Below the pieces are notes generated by a model that was not told the origin of the DNA, did not search any database, and was given only the letters and a program-made list of their open reading frames with translations. A program made the translations under genes and the position numbers. A stretch of DNA of 64,000 nt from Valencia hispanica. Its lineage: Eukaryota > Chordata > Actinopteri > Cyprinodontiformes > Valenciidae. The stretch is from assembly GCA_963556495.2 (NCBI GenBank), contig OY747711.1:39621914-39685913 (forward strand), in the 5' to 3' direction. Within the stretch, counting starts at the first letter, position 1, and every line of letters starts with the position of its first letter. Shown piece by piece: positions 49,171-63,015 of this stretch.

Positions 49171-52100
49171 GTTTTTTAAACATGAAAGGTTAGGTAGTGT
49201 CAGTATGATCGGTCTCAAAAGACATAATATATGCTTCCTGTTCTTCCACTGCTATGCTATGCCATAGCTGCGTAGTTTTGCCAAGTGCATCTCGTCTCCC
49301 CACTTGTCCCTAGTGTCCCTTCAATTCTCCTGGAGATATGAAATGGGTCTAAAGTGAAAATCAATTGTGGCCTGCAGCAGTTTTCTGCACTCACATCTGG
49401 TGATTGTCGAATTGAGGGAAATGCAGACCATGTGCCGTTTTTCACTTAGCAGTTCTAAATCAGCACTGCCGAATGAATATGGCAGGGTGTTATTATAACA
49501 CTGGAACTTACGCAGCAAATAGCATAGCATAACTAGGAATGGGTTTAAACATAGAAACGGGAGGTCATTAAACATATTAAATGAGATGTATCATTGCACT
49601 AGAAATTCATTTAAATCAAACATAAAAGTTGAAATTGGAGTTGAATTGGAGGGGGTGGCACTACTGGCCTACACTCAGCAATGCAAGTGTGTTGTACCTC
49701 CATTTACTAAAGAAATTGGCAAAGAACACATGGTGAGATAATCTGCATCAGAGTAAACAGAATCATAATATACTCAAAAGGTTAAACGGCAAAAATATCA
49801 GAACACCTTTCTTTCATGAAATAAGATTCGAACAGTGCCTTTTGTATTTCACCATCTGTTTATATTAATTAAAATATTTGAGCAGCTTCAATTTAAATTA
49901 AACCCTGCTTTCACACCAGGCATTTTTATCCTAAACCATTGGCTTTAGAAGAGCCTTTGTAGTTATGTAATTTGTATTATGGGGGAAAAAAATTGCTTCT
50001 TTAACAAAGAGGAGACTGGAGTCCTTCAGGCGTTTTTGATATTTAATAAGCATGTTGGCCGGAATGGAAGACAATGCGTGAACCCAGAATAGAGCCATGC
50101 TCGAGCTCTTCCCCAAGCCTAGTATTTGGTAATCAATAATTATCATCTTCAGCTCCTCCTACCCAGTCCCAGTGTCTGGCCCAGCAAGGCTACATCATTC
50201 CACACTGCTTGTAGAGCATGAGGCACAAGGCCAGAATGTCCTGCTATCTGCTGCTTACTGACGTCTGTTTGATGATTTCTACATGACATTCCCTATTCTT
50301 CCCTAATCAATTAATCCTGATTACTCAAATATTCCCACCACACTACCTACTTCTTATGAATCTACAATTATAATATAAACACAGGAAATATTTCAAGATG
50401 CCATCACAATTTACTTAAAAAGTGGGGTAGCAGCTGAGGAAAACTGATCAATTATTTGATAGTCAGATGAATCATGGCCATTAAATTGGCTCATAGTAAC
50501 CTGGGATTGTCCATCCGGATGACTCTGAGACTTCACTTGTCTGAACCGAAACCCCATCGTTTTTTTTTTACGCCATTCTTGGTGTTCATTTTGTTCACCG
50601 ATTCATTAATTTAGGTGGGAAAAGTTTTGACGACCTTCCTGCCCCTTCGCAGAAGCCACACCGGTCTCGTTGTCCGTCAGGACTCTAGAAGAAATACCCA
50701 ACAGAGAGCGATTTTGTAGCCTCAAGTACATCTCTGAGGAGTATTTCATCTGGACACAAATTTCAGCTGAGTCCAATATACATTTTTAAACATGTTTAAG
50801 ATATGATATGGAACTTTGGAGATTTCTTTAGAAATGTGGTATTCAAACAGCTAGCCTAAGGCTCTTTTAGCATCTCTGGAGAATGAAATCTGTTTGGTTT
50901 AATAAGTATATAAATAAATAAATATATTTTCATCTTTCCCCATTTTTTTTTAAACAGTGGCAAAAAAATGTAAGGGCTGTCTGATATTATGACAGATTGC
51001 AATTCCCACCCCTGAAAACTTGGGGAAGAAGTGCAGACATTTTCAACTTAATGCACAGTACAGGTAAGTAAATCAATAAAAAAAAAGGTTCCCAGTAGAG
51101 CATCATGTCAGACCAGGACAATCCTTAATCTTACAACACATCGAAGAGTTATGGAGGTCTGTGACCTAGTTCACCAGGAGTCTTGCAGACTTCTGATCAC
51201 CTTAATTTGATTAATCTTTCCTGTTTTCAAAACTTTGAATTCCAGTCTCTGGCGGATGCAGTCTTCAACCCTCCCTCCTCCCACACACACAGACTTCCCA
51301 CTCAAAAACATAACAAAAAACAACAGCCTCGCATGTGCAGCAATCCTACTTGAGACATTTAAATGCACAAGTGGGTACGCAGTTCAGGTCCATGTGGACT
51401 AGGAGGAAGTTGTGAGACTGCGCGTTCAGGCTACAGCAAGTGAGCCGTTCATATTTAGTATGTATTCACCTGCTTGAGTTATGATGGTACGATGTGGATT
51501 CTCTTTTTAGCTTATTTGGGTTGAATATTAACTACAATGAAATAAAATTAAGTACTTTTTAACATGTTATTTTTAAAAACTGATGCGTAAACATTGCTTG
51601 ACGAGATTATTTTTTTTTTGTCCCCTTCAGTCAAAATGACAGATAACGAAGAAGTATTGCGCACCCTCTGCCGATGATGGAAGACAAATGCTGGAGGAAG
51701 TTTGAATGTTTCATTGGCATAAAGGAGCATGGTCTACCATTTAGAGGATTATAGGGAGTTGTTTAGACTTCATTTAGATGACTGTATGGGAACAGCTAGA
51801 GGCTGTCCCGCTCTGTCAACCCTGGAAGCAGCAGGAAGCTTTAATGTTCAGGTGACTATCTAAAGACAGCAGGTGGTTTTCATATATAATAAATGTAGAA
51901 ACGACAAGGGATCCTAATGCACGGGAAAATCCATAAAGACAGCAGCATGTCTTCCTTGTAAAAGGCTGACTACACAATGGCCTTGCTGTTGATCTGGTTC
52001 TAAAGGAAAATATGATCATCCAATGAGGAGACATGGAAACGATATGTGATTTAAGGAAAGAACTTTATAGAGGTTACAATGTTGTTCATCCTTTATGAAC

Positions 52101-53269
52101 ACTGAGAGATTGGGAAACATTTTTAGAGCATCTGTGGAAACAGCTGCTATTTACAAGTCGGTTAAGATAACAGCAGGTGGCTCTAGGTCTTCAAATTCTG
52201 TCATGAGACAAGTGGAGGGCGGGTAGTTTTAGGGCTGCAGTATATTTAGTATATCCAGTTTGCCAAGCGACTTCTTGGAGACAGCAGAAAGCGCTTAAAA
52301 TTGCATTAAAACCATCAAGGGACAACAGAGGGCTGGAACCGCACAAGTCAACATCTTGCATTTATAAGTTATGGAAGACTACAGCTGCGTAAAGGGCAAC
52401 ACACATCAGTGGTGCTCCTGATTTTAAACCGTTTAAGTTCCTGAAATCTGTTTCATCTCTGCATAAATCAGCAAAATGGGTCAAGTTTGAAATAAGGGTC
52501 AATTGACATGTTGATTGATTTGATGCACCTGCCTTGTTCCGCTTAAATCACTTAGTGAAATTCTGCTTTAAAGTTTTGTTGACACTGGAGCAGAGATTAA
52601 TTTTGCCGACCTTGCTTTAGATGGCTAATTGTGCCAGGTTCTACTGAAAGGAATCGTACAGTAAAGCTGGTATGACTTCTTGGCTGATTTTCCAAAAATG
52701 TCTCACATTCATTGTACTATCTTTGTGCATCACTGCAGATTTATTCCTAAATTGAGGATTTGGCAGGTTCCTATCGTCAATAACAGACTCTTATCTACAA
52801 AGACTGCAAAAGGTAGTTGATGTGCTACTCTGTTTAAAAAGTCTCAGACTGGATATTTAATTTGTGATACGTGAAGACCACGTAACATTTTTCAGTCAAG
52901 CAGACTAGCATTTAAATGAGTTGACATCCTTGGACATCAGAGCATTCTGCTTAGGTTCTGCACTGACCTACGAGTTTTGCTTCAACATAATGTGCTGCCA
53001 AAAGGTTGTTTTTGGTCTCTCTGGTGGTTTCAGAATGAATTAGACTCAGTTCATTAAATACACTGGAGTTCATGGGCTAACATTATATGCACGTATGGCT
53101 CTGTGCCTTTGACTGTTTTTCTTTCCCTCGGGTCAGTTTAACGTCTATTAAAAGGAATTAATGATCAAACGTTTTACAGTCTGTGGCTTTTAAGCTTTTT
53201 TTGCTGAGCATCTAAATGCCTTGAATAAAAGCGTTTGGTTATAAGCTGCAGTGATATAGAATGCCTTTT
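49171..53269. other. Intronic stretch
   Basis: AT-rich; no exon, repeat family or RNA gene recognised. Confidence 0.45.
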
Positions 53270-54065
53270 ATAAAATTATTCATACTACTTGCTTTCACAC
53301 ATTTACACTTAAATAGATTTTATTGGGGTTTATGTGACAAACCAACACCAAGTAGTGTGAAATTGGGAAGTGTGAGAAAAATCCTATATGCGTTTTGAAA
53401 ATATTACTAATAAAATCTAAAGTGTAGACTGCTAAAGGGTTCAGCCAACAAGTCAAAACTTTTTGATGCAAGTCCTTCTGAGGTGTCTACCAGTCTCGCA
53501 CATCTTTTGATAGAACCTTTTTGGCCCATTCTTATCAGTAAAACCATAAATGAACATCAATTTTGAAGTCTCACCTCAGATTGTCTCTTAGTTTAAGTCT
53601 GCACTTTAACTGTGCCATTCTAACATACCAATATGCTTCTGTCTAAACTTGCCATAGCTCCGGCTGGATGTTTCAAGGTTGTTGTGCTGCTGGAAGGTGA
53701 ACGTCTGCCCCAGTCTTAGCGGTTTTTCTTCCAGGATTGTCATGTATTTAGCTCCATCCACCTCTCCATCAATTCTGACCAGCTTGCATGCCCCTGCATC
53801 CCCACAGCATGATTCTACCAGTACCATTTTTAAACATGGACAATGGTGGGTTCTGGGGGATGTGCAGAGTTGGTTTTTCCACTGAACATTGGACTTTGCA
53901 TGGATGGCAAAAGTTTATTCTTGCTCTCATTTGAATGGTGGACCTTTTTTCACTTTTTCATGAGAAACTGCACAGGGGATATTTTATGGCACTTCTTTCA
54001 GAATTTGCCTTCTTCTTAATCTTAAGTTCTGATTTGTGAAGTGGACAACTAATAAAGAAATGTGT
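53270..54065 (-). pseudogene. Tc1-like transposase remnant, minus strand
   Basis: The minus-strand translation at 53606-53827 reads 'CKLVRIDGEVDGAKYMTILEE', 'FTFQQHNNLETSSR' and 'KHIGMLEWHS', the order of the C-terminal catalytic part of Tc1 transposases. The FQQDND block appears as FQQHNN, so a catalytic aspartate is lost. The left side, 'gattttattggggtttatgtgacaaaccaacaccaagtagtg', is the terminal region. Dead copy. Confidence 0.85.
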
Positions 54066-55334
54066 GTACATTTGAATGCCACTGTTTCACTCAAAGCTCC
54101 GATTTCAATTTAGAATGAAAAAGTTTGCATGTTTTGTTCTCATTTAGTTCATGAACGTGATGTTTAACTTGCTTGACCAAACAGGTCCTGAACAAAGGGG
54201 GTTCGTCTTGCATTTATTATTTTACCAGAAGTCCCCAGTGTCTTTGAAAGCATTTTGTATCAGAGACTTAATGTCGAGGCCTTTCTAATGAACTTTGAGC
54301 CCATCCTCTGCTGTGAAACAGCATGGTACAACATCTGTCAAAACACAAATAGTCACACACGTGTCCAGTACGCACACACAAGCACAAAGTGACAGAGCAG
54401 TGCAGCGGGATCTTTTTTTCAAAGCAGCTAATGAATGTCATCCTTTCTGTTCAAGACTTTTCATTTTGAAAATGCCATCATTCCTGCTTCCTGACTTAAA
54501 CTGCTCCCTTCTTACTACAGTCATTTTTTTTCCTGGTATCAGTCTTTCGGAAAGTTTGGTGTAGTTTTCTCTGAAAACCCATTTTTATATAGGTCTTTTT
54601 TTTTTTTTTACAAGCTGTTTCTCTATTGCCTTTATTTTTACCACAGGTTGATCATTTTGTTTTTTTAACATGCGAGGCTGAGCATTGTTAAACTGACTAC
54701 GCTAAGTGTTGGATGAAAGATCGTCAGTGGGAAAGGTCAATCCCACTGACGATCCCAGCAGTATTTCTAGTCAAAAAGGGGTCAGCAATTTGCTTCCCAG
54801 TGGATACCGGCCTGCTTCCGTTCCCCACTTCCACTGTCCTGGTTCAGCCAACATATTAATAGCATCCACCTATTCCAGTGTCTGAGTGTGCATGTGTGTC
54901 GCATGCCATTTAGAGCCAGCGGGATATATTTTATCTGACATACTATTGAAGACGCAGCTTGGGAATTACTGTTGAGCTTTGTTATTTAACGTCTTTTTAA
55001 ATGAGAAATCAGTAACGTGGGTATAAAAAGACAACCTTTTTTCCAGTCAGTGAGCACACCCCGCATAGACGCCTCCAAGTCTACACTCCATGGTGTAGTG
55101 GTTGGTATAGAGCTAAGACTCGATGTTGGCTGTTTTCAGCATCACCAAGCTGTTTAACAATTAAATTAGAGAAAGCACAAACCGTGTAAGAAGCTCCTAG
55201 ACATGAAACTGTATTTTCTATATTGCCCCATGGGATATTTACTCAGGCTTCCACAACTGTAAGATTCCAGATAACAGGAAGCTTGACATAACAAGATTGC
55301 TCTGTTTTATCCTTTTTAAGAGTCTGGATACATG
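54066..55334. other. Intronic stretch with a perfect hairpin
   Basis: Apart from the hairpin at 54719-54754 and a poly-T at 54595-54611, nothing recognised. Confidence 0.45.
54719..54754. repeat. Perfect inverted repeat, 14-bp arms and 8-nt loop
   Basis: GATCGTCAGTGGGA at 54719-54732, loop AAGGTCAA, then the exact reverse complement TCCCACTGACGATC at 54741-54754. No T run follows, and no family is recognised. Confidence 0.95.
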
Positions 55335-55612
55335 GGTTTAGTCCAGGTACTCCTGCGTCCTTCCACAGTTGGGGTAACTAGTCTCTATAGATTGCCCTTT
55401 GCCCTTACATAGTTCTCTAATTTCAGTTGCCCTCTGATTGACTGGTGACCTCTGATTTGGTGTTGATATCAGTTTAGATATTAGCAACTAGCTTATAGCA
55501 CATTTATGGCTCCATCCCTATGTGGGTACGGATTCACCATTCACCACTGGAGATGGACACCAGGCTGCCTCCAACCCAAGCATTAAGAAGGTATAGAAAA
55601 ATGGATGAAAGG
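55335..55612 (+). mobile_element. Degenerate copy of the SINE found at 9231
   Basis: In order: 'ggtactcctgcgtccttccacag' (from 'cttcctcccacagtcc'), 'ctatagattgccctttgcccttac', 'gattgactggtgacct' (from 'gactggcgacctgtcc'), 'gatggacaccaggctgcc' and 'ggtatagaaaaatggatga'. The tRNA-like head is missing. Confidence 0.6.
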
Positions 55613-58600
55613 CAGATTAGTGACACACAAGACTACCTTGAACCTGATGCTGTGTATTTGATTAATGCTGTTATCTCGTTAATCTAATACCTTGTTTTGA
55701 TTATTAGCTATTGAAGCATTACTTGGAGCAGTGGACATTGTTAACCAGGAGCAAACCACCTAATTACATACACGTCATGATATCACTTTAAAACATTGTC
55801 CACCACAACCATTGAAATGAACTCATCAGGGAGAGACTGCCTTTCTGTCCGTTTTCACAGCGCATCTGTGTGCATGAATGGATCTCGTGTTTGCAATAAG
55901 GGTATCATCAGCAAGGGATCCAGAGTCATAGCTGACACAGAAATGCTCTCATTTTCCTCAAGGCAAGAATCTTTAGAGCAAAGTTCATATGGAAAAAGAG
56001 TTAAAAAGCAAAGTAGACTCTAAAGCGCCGACGCGCACACACACAAACACCCTGCAGCCTCCTTAGGATATTATGGATTTGACCTCTAATATGCAAATTC
56101 TCTGGATGCCGTGGGTGTTTACCAGATACATCCACACACACACACACACATACGCACGCACACCTACACACACACACACAAAACACTTCATAAGCACTTC
56201 TGTGAAGCAACTAATGGCACATCTTAATCAGCCAAAGTGATTGTACTCAGCATAAAAGCTGCAGCAAAAATGTGTATGCAGATTTCTATATGCATTTCAC
56301 ATCTCTAAATTAAGAACTGTAGGTACAATAATGTCAACATCTGACCTACTTTACACATCAAGGAAGGTATAAACGTGTATATGCATTGACTGCTTTTAGG
56401 ATTTGGCTGAGCTTTGGAAGGAGGACTTGTGGTGGTGCTTTATTTTTATCCCTAGCTAGTCAGGTGCAGTGTGGAGAGAGTAACTAAGTTTTCTGCATAC
56501 TGCTTGGTGTTTTTCAAAATTAGTAGGATGCTTACAATGTAAAATAGTTAAACATCAAGAGAAGTAGCCAAGTAGTATCTCATAAAACATGGTGAAACAA
56601 ACCTTAAAAGACATTTACCCCAAAGAGGAAATGTACTTTTTTTTTTTTTTACCAGGAAAGCACAAAAAATATAATGGTCGAGGTGGTTAAATGATTTAAA
56701 AATGAGGCACATAATTTACTGGGATCCAATGAAAACATATTGGAATTATTGTTTTATTTTTTGGATGATTTCCCATGATTTAAAAATTAGTAATTGTAAT
56801 TACTAGATACTTAATGACATTAAAACAGCAACGTGTCTCAAAGAGTTTAATAATTACTTTCTAAATACTTTAGATGAAGTTACATGGTGAAAGCAAAAGT
56901 TAAAGACTCTAGATAAGAAAGTGAATGATTTAAGCCAAATCTGTTTGAGACTCCTAAAATAAAGTAGTTTTACAATCGCTCTACTGTTTTGCCTGTTGAC
57001 TTGGAGCACTGACATCTTGTCATACAACAAAATTATTGAAAAGGTTAATGTAGCAACATTTTGGGTACTCTAAGGAAGAAAGGAAAACTGACATACTAAC
57101 ATCTGTTACACTTAGGCAACTGAACAGGAATGCTATAGAACACAGTATGAGATTTTTGAAACTATTTATTATACATGTGAAAAGACAAAGAGCATTTTCA
57201 GCCCAGTTTCTATTCATTTTGGAACATCTTCTAATTAGACAAACACAAAAAACTTAATTGTGGAGGTTATGTACAGAAAACAAACCAAAAAACAGCAGTT
57301 TTATAAACTTTTCTTCCATCCTGCTGTTTATGTACACTTCTCTTTTTTTTTACTTCTGCAATTTTTGTTTGCTAACGCTCACAAACTTTAAGACCTTTTG
57401 CTGAATCTGCACTCTGACGCCTCGCTACATGGTTCTCATTTCTGATGATCTCGGTTGCACCAGCATTCAATTCATCTATTTTTATTCCTCTGTATAGCTT
57501 CTTTTTCAACTATCAAAGCCATGTTTGTGCAGAGACACAGCAGGGTCACCGAAGCACTGCTGGGCTCTTATCTCGTACACTTTTACACAAATTTAATATA
57601 AACCGGAAATGGAGAGGTACACTCATCCTGTACCGCACACGCACACATTTCTACAGGGTATCTGCTTACACTGATCTACGGCAGGTGTAGCGAGTTGTGT
57701 GTTTATACTCTGATATTTCCCACAGCGACTATGATTAGTCCGCTGTTTTTCCCTCCTCATTTCCCACTTGGTTTCTCTCTACACATACAAGTCATTTAAA
57801 TTGTCAGAATATGCGACTGAGCTTTTGCCTTGGCTTGCTTAAGAACATGTGCGAGTTGATAGTAAGTCCACATTAGCTGGTTGTGTTGGCGCAACTTTGC
57901 AGTCTTTAAAGGACTAACGAGCATCATTCTGGCCAATAAATACATCTTCACCCTTTAGCTGGTGCTTCTTTCTATGGAGGATCAAACTACGTTGAGCCTA
58001 AACTTAGGTGTGTGTCACAGTCAAAGCTGCTCCAATTATTTGGAAATCCCCCTTTGCTGTGAAAAATGTACCAAAATAAAATGTTGGTTTTTTTTCATCC
58101 TGTTGCAGAAAGAAGGCAAAGATTCCACTTGCAGTTTTCTGTTAAGATGTCCACTTGAGCAATTCCTAAGTCTCATCTAGTTCTAATTGCCATCCTCTTA
58201 TAATGGAGGTCACATCAGTTTGTTTTAACATGCATATGGTCACTGAACCCAAAACATCTGTGTGCAAGGTATGTGAGGTCATAGCTTGGGCTTAAGTCAT
58301 TGGATCAGCTGGCTCCGTGCTTTCATGTATATATTGGAAAAGTAGGACATTTTTGTGAATATTTAGCTATGTAAATTCTTTTATAAACTGTGACTAGTTT
58401 AAGAGCTAAAAAAAAACTCACTACGCACAATATTGAAATAATCTTTTCACAGATCTGCAGTGGTATGTGAAAGTTTATTCACCCATAGACAAAACTAGTT
58501 TGGCATCGCCATGTTCTTGTCTCCAAATCAAAAGACTTCTCAAGCAAGAAAATAGGCTGTAAACATAAAAACTTCTCAAACCTACACTCTGTTATCAGAC

Positions 58601-60639
58601 ATGAGTTGTACTGTTTTTAGAACAACCATTGCTCGTTAGCAATTAAAAATAGCTGAGAAGATAAATTGGGTTTTTGCAGGATAATGGCTACTAAATTGAC
58701 CTGAATAGCAAATTAAAGCTGTTTATAGCTTAGAATATACCTAGTTTTAATTTATCATTATGTTGTAATTTAGTTACTTGAGTTAAATTCACCAAAATAT
58801 ACCAAAAACAGTAAATTGATTCTCAATGGTTGGCTACTATATGAAAGTGGGAGGAAACAAAAGGATAGATTTGGCGAAGGCGTTCTGTTTAATCCGCATA
58901 CTGCACTGCTGATGTGTGTTGTCTTTCACAGCCTGAGAAAAAACATTTAAGAAAATAGATCTGTTTTGATTTTGCATAGATATGTTTAACAGGTGATCTT
59001 AGAAGCCTCTCTAAAACTTAAACTTCATAGCTCTCAAACTGCAAGCAGAGGAAACTTTAAACTGCAAAATATTTCCACAATTTGTGAACCGCAGTTCCGA
59101 TTTCGTCTTGCTGCATCTTTTGTGCCATCTGTGTAAAAGCCTATGTCTTACCATTAAAAAAAAATTGATCAAATGTTCAGATATCAGTCCCTTCCTTTGT
59201 TTTCATCCTAGGGACATTGTGAAGGAAAAACCAGGAGGCCATTACTCCAGACCAACAAGTGGTGGCTCGATGTTTTTCTAGCTTTCCCGCACTAGTGAAG
59301 CAGTTATGGGTGAAAAATGTCGAACCTGCCCTCTGGCGTTCTCGGATCCTTTTGATCAGGCAGATAAGGAGCACTGCTACTTGACTACCAGGCAGGCTAA
59401 AAGCAGGGCTGGAGACTGAAGATGGACTGTCTGCTCTTTGACGGTTTGCCCCATAAACACGGAGAGACAAAAGAAATCTCGACAAGGATTTGATTTGACC
59501 AGCATTTGACAGTACAGGCCGCCCACCTTTGCTACTGCAGTCATCTTTTATTTATCTTCTCCTGTGAGAATTTACATTTCATATCCAGAGGTGTGAAATT
59601 GTCATGTAGGTATCTATGGATCTTACCGCCCCACCTCGCCAATAAGTATGTCAAGTATATTTTTGTCTTTCCTGGTTGTTCACATTTCTACACAGTTTAG
59701 GTGATTTAGTCCCTTTCTCCGACTGATATGGTAGTAAAGATGTCTCGGTGACCGGGCGTGATGAAGTAAGATTTGCTCTGCTTGATTCGGATCATTTCAG
59801 GATCTAAGCTTGTTAAACGAAAGGCGAGAAAAGGTGTCATACAGCGTCACGGCCCTTAACGTTGACACACTGGCTAGGAGCGTAACAAATGAGTACCGAG
59901 CTGCACTAATCACTGGCAACCGGAACGTTTCTTTTAGTGACCAATCAGACCTCAATGAAGAAGCAATTAACCACAGACTAGCTCCACCATGGAGTGTCAG
60001 CTGACTTGACTGTGTGGGCCATACACAGATGGTGAATGTGTGTTAAATCAGGTTAAAAGCTACTTTTGGAAAGCGGAGCGCTTGGATAAATGACTACAAC
60101 TTTGAGTGATGGATAAAAACATTTAGGGTTGCTGAGATTTGTTCATAGATCCTGAGTGTTTTTTTTTTCTATACACAATTAGTTTTGTGATTGGTGTGCT
60201 TGTTTTTTTTTTTTTTTTTTTTTTAAAGGTAGTCCAACAGAAACATAAAATGGTTATTCAATTTACCAAGTCAACATGAGGTCTTAACTGGTGTAATATG
60301 TTTGAGAGTTGACACCTCTAGTAACACATTTCTTTGGTTGAGGAAGATGTACGTCATTCCCCTGTAGAGCATGTGAACCTCTCATTTACTGAAGTTGCTG
60401 ATCTTCAAAATGGTGTTTACATGATGTAGTATACTTGTGAAGAACTAGCTCAGATTGTAGTAGATTATAATTTTGATGTACTTGTAGCAACTCATTGGCC
60501 ATTAGGGATAGTCACAATGTGATGAAGTAAAATTACAACGGGGGGGGGGGGGGGGGGGTTAAGTTGTGTTCGACAAGCAGAACTTTATAAAAGAAAACAA
60601 ATTATATCACATATACATTAACATTAGATTATTAAGCAA
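55613..60639. other. Intronic stretch
   Basis: A CA microsatellite at 56133-56180, a poly-T at about 60206-60226 and a 19-base G run at 60540-60558. No exon was recognised. Confidence 0.45.
56133..56180. repeat. Interrupted CA microsatellite
   Basis: Two CA blocks separated by TACGCACGCACACCTA. Confidence 0.85.
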
Positions 60640-60790
60640 CAAGGAAGAACAGAACCAGGGCTGTATCAGGACACCAGGACTAAACCACAATTCAACCAAA
60701 CCCAAAATGGATCCAGGTTTAAAACAGGACTGTAACAGTTCTAAATCAGGACTACTTCAGGACTGAACAAAGACAGAACCAGAATCAAAA
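60640..60790. repeat. Degenerate short-unit minisatellite
   Basis: Variants of a roughly 12-15-base unit, 'aaccagg/aggacta/caggact', recur: AGAACCAGGGC, ACACCAGGACTAAACC, AAAACAGGACTG, AATCAGGACTAC, TTCAGGACTGAAC, AGAACCAGAA. The copies are diverged. Confidence 0.55.
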
Positions 60791-61345
60791 CTAGATGATA
60801 GTAGCACTGAAAATCAAAACCTCTTTATTGTGGCAACATGAGACTGTATTTTTGAGGCTTGAGTTTTGTGAACCTAGCAATGATAGGATCATTGCTTTTT
60901 TTTTTTTTCAGGGTCAATATTATTCAAGTATTCTTTTTCAGGTGTGTTTTGGTGTTCTCTGTCTTTCCTGATTTCCTGTGACCTATCTGAATGATCAGAA
61001 AGAGAGTCATTACTATTTAATGATACCTCTATATTGGTCTCTGAGTTACTAGTTTGTACCCTTTTTTTTTTATTCTGCCAAAGAACTACACTTTTTATAT
61101 AACTATTTAGCCTAGCTGTGCAAAAAAACTTGCATGACCTTTTAAATATAGAATTAGAAAAATTAGAAATCTAACAAGATACAATTGTGAAGATGTTCTA
61201 GCGAGTTTTGGCAAACAACTGTCGGTGACTAACATGTCTTTCTCACCTGGATCTTGTTCCATCTCTGTTCTGTCCTCACTCTCCTCTCCCTCTCTGTTCC
61301 TCTTTGTGCTAGCAATCAAGCTAAACATCAAGAACATCAAATATA

Positions 61346-61965
61346 CAGTTGAAACCAGATATTTACATACACTTCAGATAAAAACACTTTACTGTCAAAC
61401 ATCAAATCAGACTAAACGTTTCTTTTTTTTAGATTAATAAATATACAAAAAATTTATTTGTTCAATTAAAGTATAAAGAAAGTATTTTTATGTATTTTTT
61501 TTAATGGCAAATTGCACCCAAATTGTATTCCAAATTGAGCCACACTTATGGAGGTCCACAATTCTTTTCCTGGTTTATTACTCTGGATTTTCCCATGTCA
61601 AAGAAAGAGGCTTTGTGTTTTGGGGGTGCCTTAATATGCATCCACAGGTGTGCCACCAAAACTCAAATGGACTCTATTAACCAATCAGAAGCTTCTTGAG
61701 CTCAGAATGGAATCATCTGGAGTTTCCTTTTTGATTAAAGATGCAATAAACTTAGCGTATAAATACTGCTGACTTTGATTAAAGTGCTAAAAAATAAATA
61801 CATAATTCTCTTATTCTGACATTTAACTAATTCAAAACATATGTCAATATTTATTTAGCTAAAACAACAACGTTTACACTAATTTGTGGTTTAATAGTAA
61901 AGAAAAAACGTTGTTTTTTTCCTGAAGTAGCCTATATGTAAGTTTCAAATGTGAATATACTGCTG
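61346..61965 (-). mobile_element. Internally deleted Tc1-like element (about 620 bp)
   Basis: The left end, TA|CAGTTGAAACCAGATATTTACATACAC, is a Tc1-type terminal repeat. The right end is 'tatgtaagtttcaaatgtgaatatactgctg|TA', its decayed inverse. Inside, 'ttatggaggtccacaattcttttcctgg', 'gattttcccatg' and 'catccacaggtgtgccacc' are the minus-strand 5' part of the transposase gene and leader. Most of the transposase is gone. Confidence 0.8.
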
Positions 61966-62639
61966 TATTGAAATTTCTCTTGCTTTGCATAGAAATGTAA
62001 TGATCGGCATATAAAGCATACTATAATAAAATGTACCTGAGATTTTTCTTTAAAAAAAGGCCCTTATGTCCATTGTTTAGTACATCAATACATAACTGAA
62101 ACCAATTTATTTAACCATGGGGGATAGCAACTTAAAATATGAAATAAACACACATGTAAGCTAAAAAAAAAAAACAACAAGAAAAACAGCAGTGTTGTTC
62201 GGCTTTTTATTTTGCTATTGGTTGATTAGCCCTGACAGAGCTAGCAAAAATACGAAGAGCAAGTAACATAATATTCGCCAGGTGAGCAACGCGACATCAG
62301 CCTTTGTGATACATCGTCATATTTACATTATTTGTACAGTATGAGTGATTTGCTTTGGTACCTGGTAAAACTTTAGCTCTCCTCTGTCTACCTGCACTTC
62401 TCCTACAGCTAATTCGCTGGCAGCGTCCCCCCCCCCCCCCCCCTCATATGCGCAAGTGCTGCGCACAAACACATACAGCAGCGCTAGTGCCTGAACTCGG
62501 ATCATACCAAAAGTAGGGGGAAATTTACAACTGTGTGCTATGTGCTTCTAATATTGTGTGTAGTTTTTTTGTAGCTTTTGTTTTATACAAGTTGTCAGTC
62601 AGACATCTTACTATGAAAAAAAAAAAAAAACACACACAC
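61966..62639. other. Intronic stretch
   Basis: A 17-base C run at 62427-62443; nothing else recognised. Confidence 0.5.
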
Positions 62640-63015
62640 TCCAAAAGACCTGGGGCTTCTGAAAAAACAACCCGGGCTTAAGCCCAATAAGCCACCCCCC
62701 CGCTCCGCCGATGGTCGGGACCCCACTTGGGGTTACTTGCATTCAATCATGGGGTCTTGAAATACTCTCGAGAAAGGAACCTATATATCAAAAATAGTAA
62801 TGAGGAACGATATGCAATTTATTAAAGAGGAAAAGAAAAAACCAGGACTTGAGTGAATAAAATTTGGTCAATACATTGGCTGTTGACGTGTTGCCATTGT
62901 ACCGATTTTTTTTTATACACCCGCTAAACATGCAGGTATGCTCAATGAGGAGTTGGGATCATGACCCTCTAACATTTTTATTTTGTGGAGCTGGAAAGTT
63001 TGGGAACCACTGCTC
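62640..63015. repeat. hAT-like repeat remnant (tentative)
   Basis: The right part, 'gttgggatcatgaccctctaac...ggagctggaaagtttgggaaccactg', resembles a terminus of fish hAT-type non-autonomous elements. The left GC-rich part ('cccgggcttaagcccaataagcc') looks like another repeat piece. Boundaries uncertain. Confidence 0.35.

Noticed and set aside
59084..59281. Possible downstream exon after TTTTCATCCTAG at 59213
   Set aside because: The sequence after this AG does not continue NCX1 in phase 2 and has no family match.
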